Below the pieces are notes generated by a model. That model was given only the letters and a program-made list of their open reading frames with translations. It was not told the DNA's origin and did not search any database. A program made the position numbers and the translations under genes. Positions 36,444 to 44,162 of a DNA stretch of 64,000 bases are shown one piece after another (within the stretch, counting starts at the first letter, position 1; every line of letters starts with the position of its first letter). Source of the stretch: Chryseobacterium senegalense. GTDB taxonomy: Bacteria > Bacteroidota > Bacteroidia > Flavobacteriales > Weeksellaceae. The stretch spans positions 164,589 to 228,588 of the forward strand of contig CYUH01000015.1 of NCBI GenBank assembly GCA_001403755.1, in the 5' to 3' direction.

Positions 36444-36451
36444 CAAAATTA
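36444..36451 (-). promoter_or_regulatory. Promoter -7 box of the AAE-type transporter
   Basis: TAATTTTG on the minus strand fits TAnnTTTG, 17 bases before the ATG at 36426. Confidence 0.55.
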
Positions 36452-36507
36452 TCACTAAATTTTCCGATAAACAGAGCTATCGAAGTGAAGTTTGTCACAA
36501 TTTAATA

Positions 36508-37788
36508 TTATTTAATATTGCCGGATTCTGCTTTTAGAAGCTGAAATCCGATTCCGCAATTTAAGCAGTTTTTTTTCTCGCAAAAAGTCTTGTGATGATA
36601 GAGTATCGCTTGGCTTTCCAAAGCGTTTTCAATATTGATATTAAGATTTTTCCATCCAACAATCACCGTGTTTTTTTCTTCGGGAATCGTTCGGTAAAAT
36701 TCAAGAATTTCATCAGTTATTTCTTCGTTGAAATGCTTGTGATAGGTATATTTTATCGGCAAAACAGCATTAAGTAAAATAATATTTTTGAAATCTTCTG
36801 TCAAAAATTTTTCACCTGAAACGGAAGATGTTTTCCCGAAATTGAAACGGGTATTCCAATATTCACTGGCTTTTACGGGCTGCAAAACAGTGTCGATTTC
36901 TTTTTTATTTTTTGCGGAAATCAGTTTCGAAAACAAATTCTGATTCAGATGGTAGAGTGATGCGAGTTGTGAAAGCCTAATGGTAGGAAAATTTGGGGGC
37001 CGCAGTCTAGAAAATTTCGGAAAACTCCGTAGATCCGAAAGTGCATATTTCGATTTCAGAAAATCGAATTCGCGTTTCCATATTTTGGTTTGTTCGTCTT
37101 GCGCATTTTCCAACCAACCGCACATTCCAAAAAACAGCGCTTCCAATTGCAACTGGTTTTGGCGGATTTTGTTGATGACCGAAAAGTCGATATTTTCTGC
37201 CATTTGGCGAAAAATTGGAGCATTCACTTTCAAGCCGAAAGCATACGCCAAATATTGAAAAAGAACGGCTTCGTAATTGTTCTTATTTATTTTCAACGCA
37301 TCTTCTATTTCGGCAGATTTTTCATCAAGTTTTTTCAAAAGCGTTTCTTCCGCAAAATAAAAGGGGGTTTTTTCGCGTGAAATAAGCGCTTCACACGGAA
37401 TAAACTGATTTTCTTTTAGCAAAGCTTCATATTTCCACAGCAGTTTTTCGTCGATATAATCCTTCAGAACCAAAGTGGGAATATTTTTTTGATGAAGTTC
37501 TTCTACTTCGACATCGTGAATATAAACTGCATGCAAAATCAAATTCTCGAATTCTGGATTTCCAGAATGTTGGTGAAAAATATAATCGGAAGATTTTACA
37601 TGAAGCTCAATATTTCCGGCCAGAACCAGATTTTTGATTTTTATTTTCCCACACAAAAAATCCGGCCCGGAATTGAAGTTCCATGTTCCGAAATCTAGAA
37701 TTTCAATAGGATTTCCTTCCACATCTTTGAAATCAAAATTTTTGAAAATCTTGAAATTCCAAAGATATTGAAGGAGTTTTTCATTCAT
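36508..37788 (-). CDS. DUF2851 family protein
   Basis: 426 residues. The N terminus MNEKLLQYLWNFKIFKN, the segment DFGTWNFNSGPDFLCGKIKI and GNIELHVKSSDYIFHQH are hallmarks of DUF2851 in Bacteroidota. Near the C terminus HHKTFCEKKNCLNCGIG has three Cys and two His and could bind a metal. The acidic and His residues in the N-terminal half (GNIELH, D) recall a nuclease-like fold, but I cannot confirm this. Cytoplasmic. Downstream of bshA (38-base gap), probably the same transcript. Confidence 0.88.
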   Translation of the reverse strand: MNEKLLQYLWNFKIFKNFDFKDVEGNPIEILDFGTWNFNSGPDFLCGKIKIKNLVLAGNIELHVKSSDYIFHQHSGNPEFENLILHAVYIHDVEVEELHQKNIPTLVLKDYIDEKLLWKYEALLKENQFIPCEALISREKTPFYFAEETLLKKLDEKSAEIEDALKINKNNYEAVLFQYLAYAFGLKVNAPIFRQMAENIDFSVINKIRQNQLQLEALFFGMCGWLENAQDEQTKIWKREFDFLKSKYALSDLRSFPKFSRLRPPNFPTIRLSQLASLYHLNQNLFSKLISAKNKKEIDTVLQPVKASEYWNTRFNFGKTSSVSGEKFLTEDFKNIILLNAVLPIKYTYHKHFNEEITDEILEFYRTIPEEKNTVIVGWKNLNINIENALESQAILYHHKTFCEKKNCLNCGIGFQLLKAESGNIK

Positions 37789-37826
37789 GATTAACGGATG
37801 ATTCGGATCAAACTTTTTTTTAGAAG

Positions 37827-38972
37827 TTATGCGTTCTGTAATTCTTTAAATCGATATAGTGTTTCTTCGTACATCTTCTCGTAAATTGGCAATATATTCT
37901 TTATATCAAATTTAATGGCTTGTTTTTTTGCATTAATTTTCATCTTTGCAAGTAGCTTCTCATCGCTCAGAAGCTTTATCGTGTAATTGCTCATGGCTTC
38001 TACATTGCCTATTTCAGCTAAGTAACCGGTTTCTCCCTGGATGTTGACTTCGGGGATTCCGCCAGCGTTTGAGCTGATGACCGGAGTGTTTGCAGCCATT
38101 GCTTCCAAAGCGGCTAAACCAAAACTTTCTTGCTCGGAGGGAAGTAGAAAAACATCAGAAAGTTGTAAGATTTTATACAAATCATTCACTTTTCCTAAAA
38201 GCCTAATTTTACCAATTAATTCTGGATTTTCTTCCAAAAACTGATTAATATTTTCCATATCCGGACCTTCGCCGATAATCACTAATTTGGAATTTATTTT
38301 TTTATTGACATTTTTAAAAATCTGCAAAACATCATCAACTCGCTTCACCGGACGCAGATTGGAAACATGGATCAATATTTTTTCTTCTGAATTTGCAAAT
38401 TGTTTTCTTTCACAAAGCTTGCATTCGTCAAATTCCGAATTATCAATGAAATTGTTGATGACTTGTATTTCTTTTTTAATATTGAAAAATTGTAGGGTGT
38501 CCTTTTTCAAGCTTTCTGAAACGGAAGTGATGGTATCTGATTGATTGATAGAGAATTCCACCGCGTGTTTGTAGCTCGGATGTTGTCCTACCAAAGTGAT
38601 ATCGGTTCCGTGAAGTGTGGTAACCAGAGGGATATCTTTACCTTCAACCTTAAGCATTTGCTTTGCAGTGAAAGCCGCATAGGCGTATGGAATTGCATAA
38701 TGAGCATGCAAAATATCGAGTTTGTATAAATTTACAACTCGGTAAATCATCGATGATAGTGCAATATCATACGGCTGATACTGAAAAAGCGGATAGGTTT
38801 GCACATTTACTTTATGAAAAAAAATATTTGGATTGGTAATATCGAGCCGAGCCGGAAGTGCCGAGCTGATGAAATGTACTTCGTAACCTTTGTTGGCGAG
38901 CGACATGCCCAATTCTGTAGCGACAATTCCACTACCACCATAGGTCGGATAGCACAAGATTCCTATTTTCAT
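37827..38972 (-). CDS. bshA: Bacillithiol glycosyltransferase BshA
   Basis: GT4 transferase that joins GlcNAc from UDP-GlcNAc to L-malate, the first step of bacillithiol synthesis. 381 residues; N terminus MKIGILCYPTYGGSGIVATE with GGSG is diagnostic, followed by ALPARL and the domain LHAHYAIPYAYAAF; UDP-sugar site has GEGPDMEN and EQESFGLAALEAMA with the ExxxxxxxE pattern. Its partner bshB1 is 8 kb away on the plus strand. 12 bases after the family 3 glycosidase gene. Confidence 0.95.
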   Translation of the reverse strand: MKIGILCYPTYGGSGIVATELGMSLANKGYEVHFISSALPARLDITNPNIFFHKVNVQTYPLFQYQPYDIALSSMIYRVVNLYKLDILHAHYAIPYAYAAFTAKQMLKVEGKDIPLVTTLHGTDITLVGQHPSYKHAVEFSINQSDTITSVSESLKKDTLQFFNIKKEIQVINNFIDNSEFDECKLCERKQFANSEEKILIHVSNLRPVKRVDDVLQIFKNVNKKINSKLVIIGEGPDMENINQFLEENPELIGKIRLLGKVNDLYKILQLSDVFLLPSEQESFGLAALEAMAANTPVISSNAGGIPEVNIQGETGYLAEIGNVEAMSNYTIKLLSDEKLLAKMKINAKKQAIKFDIKNILPIYEKMYEETLYRFKELQNA

Positions 38973-38984
38973 GTTCTATTAATT

Positions 38985-40703
38985 TTACTTATTAAGTTGT
39001 TTTTTTGATGAAAGATTCAGGTCTATTCCTGCGCCGGCTTGTAGCTGATCGTTCACCAGAACGGGCAATCTTCCTGAAATGGGAGATTTTCCATTTAAGG
39101 ATTTTGCGGTTGCCTTCATCGAGTCATCATTGTTTTCGTATGCTACTAGAACGGTAGAAATTTTGGTAATATCAAGGTCTTTCAAAGCATATGCAGAGCC
39201 AAAAACATTGAGAATAATTTTGTGATTTTTACTTAATTCTGCCAATATTTTCTTGCTGTCTTCTGAGATTTTATAGGGTTTATAAGCAGATGAATTATCC
39301 TTATGTAATCCAACGATAATCTTAGAATTCGCAGGAATGGAAGCAATTTCCGAAGCTTTTTTTACAATAATTGTCGTATTCAAACTTAATTGATTAGCGA
39401 AAGTTTCAAATGGAGCCTCTTCCAAAGGAACATAATAATAAGTTTCATTGCAATTCAGCGGAAGTAGTTTTTGCTCATCTTTAACTAAGGTTAAAGAGTT
39501 GCTATAAAGTTTTTCAACTAATTCTTGATGGGATTTATTATTGAGATCTTGGTTGATGTTTTCTGGATTTCGTGGTTGGTAATTATCTAAGCCAAGAAAA
39601 TATTTGGTCAAAAGAATCTTTTTTACACTTTCTTCCACCCGGTTTTGCGAAATTTCTTTGTTATCAATGGCCAACTGAATTAGCCGTTTTCCTTCTTTTA
39701 CACCATCGGAAAAAAGCATGATGTCGTTTCCGGCTTTAAAGGCAAGAGCGTCCAATTGTCCTGGTTTGTAACGTTTTGCAACACCAGCCATGTTCAGTGC
39801 ATCGGTAATGATTAAACCTTTGTAGCCTAATTTTTCCTTTAGAAGTCCAGTGATGATGTTATGGGAAACAGAAGCTGGAATCTCCTTGCCTTTTTCTAGA
39901 GCAGGAACGTATAAATGAGCAACCATTACACCGCCAATTCCTCTGTCCATCAATGCTTTGAATGGAGCTAGCTCTACAGAATTCAGTCTGTTGAGATCGT
40001 GGGGAATCATCGGTAAGTCAAGGTGAGAATCAGTATTGGTATCGCCATGACCTGGGAAATGTTTGATAGCGGCTAAGATATTATTATCCTGAAGTCCAGT
40101 AGAATAGGCCATCGCAGAATTTATTACATTTTGTACTTCGGACCCGAAACTTCTGTTTCCGATAATTGGATTTTCTGGATTGGTATTTACATCGACCACC
40201 GGGGCAAAATCCCAGTTAATTCCCATTCTTTTACAGTCCTCCGCAATTTTTGCGGCCATTTCTTTAATTAAATTTTTATCTTGAATGGCACCTAAAGTCA
40301 TCGCCCACGGAAATTTATGTGCGGTAGCGATTCTTTGGAAAAGTCCCCATTCTGCATCCATACCAATCATTAAAGGAACTTTGGATGTTTTCTGAAATTC
40401 ATTAACAAGATTAATTTCTCTCGCGGCATCATCTTGCATTAAAATTAATCCTCCGATTTTCTCGTTGGTTACGATATTTCTCACATTGTTGATGTAATCT
40501 TCACCTCGGTTGGTGTACAATGCCACGATGAATAATTGTCCCAGTTTTTCGTCTTGTGAAAGGGAATTATAGGTCTTGTCTACCCACGCATTAGCTTTTT
40601 TTAGATCCTCATTACTGAGATTTGTTGGTTGATACTGCGCAGCAATTTTTAAAGAAAATGCTAACATTATGAGGCACGTGATTTTACTTTTTATGTTTTT
40701 CAT
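38985..40703 (-). CDS. Glycoside hydrolase family 3 (NagZ-like), secreted
   Basis: 572 residues from ATG 40703; the frame extends to 40727 but the promoter box at 40732-40725 rules that start out. Signal peptide MKNIKSKITCLIMLAFSLKIAA. The GH3 TIM barrel has the NagZ-type catalytic loop KHFPGHGDTNTDSH (acid/base Asp-His) and the nucleophile Asp in IITDALNMAGV. A further C-terminal GH3_C-like domain (about 410-560) follows. The NagZ signature suggests beta-N-acetylhexosaminidase, here periplasmic or surface, for peptidoglycan or chitin fragments. First gene of a probable operon with bshA. Confidence 0.92.
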   Translation of the reverse strand: MKNIKSKITCLIMLAFSLKIAAQYQPTNLSNEDLKKANAWVDKTYNSLSQDEKLGQLFIVALYTNRGEDYINNVRNIVTNEKIGGLILMQDDAAREINLVNEFQKTSKVPLMIGMDAEWGLFQRIATAHKFPWAMTLGAIQDKNLIKEMAAKIAEDCKRMGINWDFAPVVDVNTNPENPIIGNRSFGSEVQNVINSAMAYSTGLQDNNILAAIKHFPGHGDTNTDSHLDLPMIPHDLNRLNSVELAPFKALMDRGIGGVMVAHLYVPALEKGKEIPASVSHNIITGLLKEKLGYKGLIITDALNMAGVAKRYKPGQLDALAFKAGNDIMLFSDGVKEGKRLIQLAIDNKEISQNRVEESVKKILLTKYFLGLDNYQPRNPENINQDLNNKSHQELVEKLYSNSLTLVKDEQKLLPLNCNETYYYVPLEEAPFETFANQLSLNTTIIVKKASEIASIPANSKIIVGLHKDNSSAYKPYKISEDSKKILAELSKNHKIILNVFGSAYALKDLDITKISTVLVAYENNDDSMKATAKSLNGKSPISGRLPVLVNDQLQAGAGIDLNLSSKKQLNK

Positions 40704-40724
40704 TATCCAAATTATGATGTAGAA

Positions 40725-40732
40725 CAAAAATA
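40725..40732 (-). promoter_or_regulatory. Promoter -7 box of the GH3-bshA operon
   Basis: TATTTTTG on the minus strand, 21 bases before the ATG at 40703. Confidence 0.55.
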
Positions 40733-40810
40733 CAATTTTTAAAACTTAAGTTTTTAAATTTATTGGCATACATCTTGAGATATTTTAAATTAATTAAAAA
40801 AATAGAGACA

Positions 40811-41314
40811 ATGAAAAAGTATTTTACAATATTGCTTTTGGCAATTTTCGGATTTGTAGCGGTAAGCTGCGATGATAATAGAAATGACAATGTAGTAGGC
40901 GATGGAGACACCTATTCTGTAATGAAAGACGTTACCGGAACTTTGAGCAGTGGGAATAATTATACACTTTCTCAGGGGATTAATATTGCAAGTTCCGATG
41001 TAGTATTGGTTTACCGAAATATCAACTCGAATACTTCATCTTCAGCAGTATGGCAACTTCTTCCGAAAACAGAATATTTGAGCGGCGGAAGAGAATTGGA
41101 TTACAACTTCCTTTTTGATGCTGCTAAAGTGGAAATTTACACCGAAGCCAACTTCGATCAAGCTACTTTCACAACTGCGGAAGCAAATCAGTATCTGAAT
41201 AACCAAAGATTCAGAATTGTTTTGGTACCCGCTTCTGCTGGCAAAAACACCAATGTTAACTATAGCGATTACCAAAGTGTAATTAAGTATTACAATATTC
41301 CGGACAGAAATTAA
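40811..41314 (+). CDS. Small lipoprotein of unknown function
   Basis: 167 residues with signal peptide MKKYFTILLLAIFGFVAVSC and lipobox Cys20 followed by DD, a residue pair that favours retention or surface display in some Bacteroidota. The mature part is mostly beta, Asn/Ser/Tyr-rich; I recognise no domain (contains SAVWQLLPKTEYLSGG and LDYNFLFDAAKVEIY). The upstream ATG at 40763 would hide the signal peptide. Alone on the plus strand with a terminator after it. Confidence 0.78.
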   Translation: MKKYFTILLLAIFGFVAVSCDDNRNDNVVGDGDTYSVMKDVTGTLSSGNNYTLSQGINIASSDVVLVYRNINSNTSSSAVWQLLPKTEYLSGGRELDYNFLFDAAKVEIYTEANFDQATFTTAEANQYLNNQRFRIVLVPASAGKNTNVNYSDYQSVIKYYNIPDRN

Positions 41315-41340
41315 GTTTTTTGTTTTGAATTAAAGTAACG

Positions 41341-41368
41341 AAGCCACCTATCTCGGGTGGTTTTTTTT
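41341..41368 (+). terminator. Terminator of the small lipoprotein gene
   Basis: Stem aagccacc (41341-41348) with ggtggttt (41356-41363), one G-T pair, 7-base loop, T run. Confidence 0.8.
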
Positions 41369-41464
41369 ATGATTAATAACTTGAATTTGTAAAAATGTGA
41401 GTCGAAAATTTCGAGTTTCTCAAGAATTTCTTACATTTAAAACTGAATTTAAAATTAATAAATT

Positions 41465-42172
41465 ATGAGCGTTCATATCGCAGCTAATAAAGGAGAAATT
41501 GCTAAAACTGTACTACAACCGGGCGATCCTTTGCGAGCCAAATACATTGCTGATAACTTCATGGAAGAAGTAAAATTGGTCAGTCAAACCAGAAATATTT
41601 TTTATTATACCGGGCTTTATAAAGGTAAAGAAATTTCAGTAGGCGCTAGCGGTATGGGGATTCCAAGTATTGGGATTTATTCCTTTGAGTTATATACCGA
41701 ATATGAAGTTGATACCATTATTAGAATCGGAACTTGTGGTGCTTACAATACGGATTTGAAGCTTTTTGATTTGCTAAATGTGGAAAATTCTGCGAGTGAA
41801 TCTACTTATGCTAAATTCGCTTGGGGAATTGAAGAAGAACTTATTAAAAGTCAAGGGAATGTCTTCGAAAGCATTAACCAAACCGCAGAAAAATTATCAC
41901 TAAAGATTCAGCCAACCAATATTCACACGAGCGATATTTTTTACAGAAAAGATGAAAATCTTCCGGCAATGGCTGCAAAATATAATTGCTCTGCTGTAGA
42001 AATGGAAGCGTTTGCTTTGTTTGCCAATGCACAACATTTAGGCAAAAATGCAGCGACAATTCTTACTGTTTCGGATATCATCCCAACTCGTGAGAAAATT
42101 TCCGCAGACGAGAGAGAAAAAGCATTAAAACCAATGATCGAATTGGCTTTGGAAACTGCTTTGCAACTTTAA
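41465..42172 (+). CDS. deoD: Purine nucleoside phosphorylase DeoD-type
   Basis: Hexameric PNP for 6-oxo and 6-amino purine nucleosides: phosphorolysis to base and ribose-1-phosphate in salvage. 235 residues (E. coli 239). Phosphate-binding GDPLRAKYIA, GASGMGIPSIGIYSFEL, ribose site EMEAFALF and the catalytic Asp in TVSDIIPT are present. It is a single-gene unit with a terminator that it shares with the convergent ribA. Confidence 0.95.
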   Translation: MSVHIAANKGEIAKTVLQPGDPLRAKYIADNFMEEVKLVSQTRNIFYYTGLYKGKEISVGASGMGIPSIGIYSFELYTEYEVDTIIRIGTCGAYNTDLKLFDLLNVENSASESTYAKFAWGIEEELIKSQGNVFESINQTAEKLSLKIQPTNIHTSDIFYRKDENLPAMAAKYNCSAVEMEAFALFANAQHLGKNAATILTVSDIIPTREKISADEREKALKPMIELALETALQL

Positions 42173-42195
42173 AATCTTAATTTAAACTTTAAAAC

Positions 42196-42227
42196 AAAAA
42201 CGCTTTGAAAATTCAAAGCGTTTTTTT
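42196..42227 (+). terminator. Bidirectional terminator shared by deoD and ribA
   Basis: Stem aaaaacgctttga (42196-42208) with tcaaagcgttttt (42213-42225), loop aaat. The ribA stop codon (42213-42215) lies within the right arm. Confidence 0.9.
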
Positions 42228-42827
42228 ATCGGGATCAGTTTTGTCTGTCAGCAGGTGACCAAAATAATCTTTTTTTACTTTTAGATAGCTTTCGCTTTCT
42301 TCAGTGGCTGTTATTTGCAAAGGAATACGTTTATTTAAAATGACATTGCTGTTTTCCACAATTTTCATTTTTTCCGGATTATTCGTGAGGAGGTTGATTT
42401 CTTTCACTTCTAATAAATTTAGGATTTCAATTGCAGCTGAAAAATCGCGGTCATCAGCAGGAAGCCCCAATTTCAAATTGGCTTCTACCGTATCCAATCC
42501 TTTTTCTTGTAAAGCATAAGCTTTTAATTTATTGATGATTCCTATATTTCTTCCTTCTTGTCTTAGATAAATGATGATTCCTCCATTTTCATGCATGAAT
42601 TCCATCGCTGCATCTAATTGTTGTCCACATTCGCATTTTTTGGAATGAAAAACTTCACCGGTAATACATTCTGAATGGAAACGAACATTGATGGGTTTTG
42701 AGAAATCAGTTTTTTCCGCTATAATCGCCATGTGCGGCATCCAATCGCTTTCTTCTTCAGAAAATGCAATCATCCGAAAGTTCCCATATTCTGTGGGAAC
42801 GTTGGCCTTCGCTTGAATTTTTAGCAT
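42213..42827 (-). CDS. ribA: GTP cyclohydrolase II
   Basis: First committed step of riboflavin synthesis (GTP to diaminopyrimidine). 204 residues, stand-alone, not fused to RibB. Zinc ligands Cys54, Cys65 and Cys67 in SECITGEVFHSKKCECG; catalytic IIYLRQEGRNIG; and LLTNNPEKMKIV. It ends the minus-strand run DUF4292-envC-tatA-DUF4254-lipoprotein-ribA, eight bases after the lipoprotein gene. Confidence 0.95.
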   Translation of the reverse strand: MLKIQAKANVPTEYGNFRMIAFSEEESDWMPHMAIIAEKTDFSKPINVRFHSECITGEVFHSKKCECGQQLDAAMEFMHENGGIIIYLRQEGRNIGIINKLKAYALQEKGLDTVEANLKLGLPADDRDFSAAIEILNLLEVKEINLLTNNPEKMKIVENSNVILNKRIPLQITATEESESYLKVKKDYFGHLLTDKTDPDKKTL

Positions 42828-42835
42828 GGAAAATT

Positions 42836-43306
42836 TTAGTTTTTAGGGGAAGTAGAAAGTGAATCTTGTGGAATATTATTATTGATCAAAGTCATACTCG
42901 TCTTGATACGAACCAAATATCGGTTCAGAATTTCGTCATCATCTTGATTGAGATATTTTCTGAGTTTCTGAAGTTTCTTATAAGATTTTTCAAATTTTCG
43001 GTGAGAGGAATCCAATTGAATTAAATTATAAGATTTCATCGCGATGATGTATTCTTTTAGATGATATTTTAAATTGGAAACTTCAGCGTTCACAGCGTCG
43101 TTTCTTAGCTTAGGAAAACTAGAAATCAAGTTGGAGATTTCGGATGAATGTACGATTAATATTTTCTTTTGGTCAAAAGAATAGGGAATAGCATTTTCAT
43201 TTAATTGCGAAGCATTATCACCGATCGGTGAAAGATTCATCTTTTCTACTGAACAGGATGATATTAAGAACAACAATAATACGAAACTAAGATTTAGTTT
43301 GGCCAT
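42836..43306 (-). CDS. Lipoprotein of unknown function
   Basis: 156 residues; signal peptide MAKLNLSFVLLLFLISSC with lipobox LISSC. Mature part mostly helical, Lys/Ser/Leu-rich (FEKSYKKLQKLRKYLN). No domain recognised. The start overlaps the end of the DUF4254 gene by 20 bases, so the pair are coupled; the linkage is the only hint of function. Confidence 0.75.
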   Translation of the reverse strand: MAKLNLSFVLLLFLISSCSVEKMNLSPIGDNASQLNENAIPYSFDQKKILIVHSSEISNLISSFPKLRNDAVNAEVSNLKYHLKEYIIAMKSYNLIQLDSSHRKFEKSYKKLQKLRKYLNQDDDEILNRYLVRIKTSMTLINNNIPQDSLSTSPKN

Positions 43307-43913
43307 TTTTCACATTTTGATACAAGACAGGATTAAGATTTTCATCATTATACATTTTCATTTGTCTGTAAACTTTCATCTTAATCTTTCCGTTCTCAAT
43401 ATCAAATAGCAACTGGTCGATCGCTTCAAATAAATCTTTTTTCTGTTCCAACAGTACATTGAGTTTTGCTGTACAGTTGTTTCTATGCTCTTCACTTGCT
43501 GTTTCTCTGTTGGCTTCTAGCGACATGTGATAAACTTTCAGTGCCAAAATCGAAAGGCGGTCTACAGCCCATGCAGGAGTTTCACTATTGATTCTTGCAT
43601 CGGGATTGGGCGCCACATTACTGTATTTTTGTAGGAACCAAGTATCTATATATTCTACTAGATCAGTTCTTTGCTGATTGGAGGCGTCGATTCTTCTTTT
43701 TAATTTTAGCGCTTCGGTTGGGTCTATATTTTCATCACGTATGATATCTTCCAGATGCCATTGAACGGTGTCAATCCAATTCTTAGCATACAAAAGTCGT
43801 TCCAAACTATCTTGTTGGAATGGGTTATCAATTGGAGTATCAACTTGGTCTTTTTGGTGGTAATCATTAATCGATTGATTGAAGATTTCCCAAGCGCTAT
43901 TCGAAAAACTCAT
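43287..43913 (-). CDS. DUF4254 protein
   Basis: 208 residues, all-helical, cytoplasmic. The run WHLEDIIRDENIDPTEALKL, then RRIDASNQQRTDLVEYID, and WAVDRLSILALKVYHM mark the DUF4254 family of Bacteroidota. In relatives these genes often lie near LPS glycosyltransferases, but the role is not known. Overlaps the following lipoprotein gene by 20 bases and follows tatA by 12. Confidence 0.88.
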   Translation of the reverse strand: MSFSNSAWEIFNQSINDYHQKDQVDTPIDNPFQQDSLERLLYAKNWIDTVQWHLEDIIRDENIDPTEALKLKRRIDASNQQRTDLVEYIDTWFLQKYSNVAPNPDARINSETPAWAVDRLSILALKVYHMSLEANRETASEEHRNNCTAKLNVLLEQKKDLFEAIDQLLFDIENGKIKMKVYRQMKMYNDENLNPVLYQNVKNGQTKS

Positions 43914-43925
43914 AAACCTCAGAAA

Positions 43926-44129
43926 TTAGTTCGTGGTATTTGTGTTATTCTTTGACTCTTCAGATGGTTTTTTGTCATCTTCTTTTACTGCATCTTTAAA
44001 TTCCTTGATGCCGGATCCTAAACCTTTCATCATTTCTGGGATTTTTTTTCCACCAAAAAGAATAAGTACTATTACTGCAACGATTAATAAATGCTGCCAA
44101 GAAAGTGCCAATATAGTAAGTGCTTCCAT
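43926..44129 (-). CDS. tatA: Twin-arginine translocase subunit TatA
   Basis: 67 residues: one membrane helix ([19 protein letters not shown]), the hinge [20 protein letters not shown] and a charged amphipathic tail, the standard TatA/E layout. It forms the pore of the Tat system. No tatC is in the window. Between the EnvC-like and DUF4254 genes. Confidence 0.95.
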   Translation of the reverse strand: MEALTILALSWQHLLIVAVIVLILFGGKKIPEMMKGLGSGIKEFKDAVKEDDKKPSEESKNNTNTTN

Positions 44130-44162
44130 TTTTAAATTTTGTGCAAAGTTAATTTATATTTT

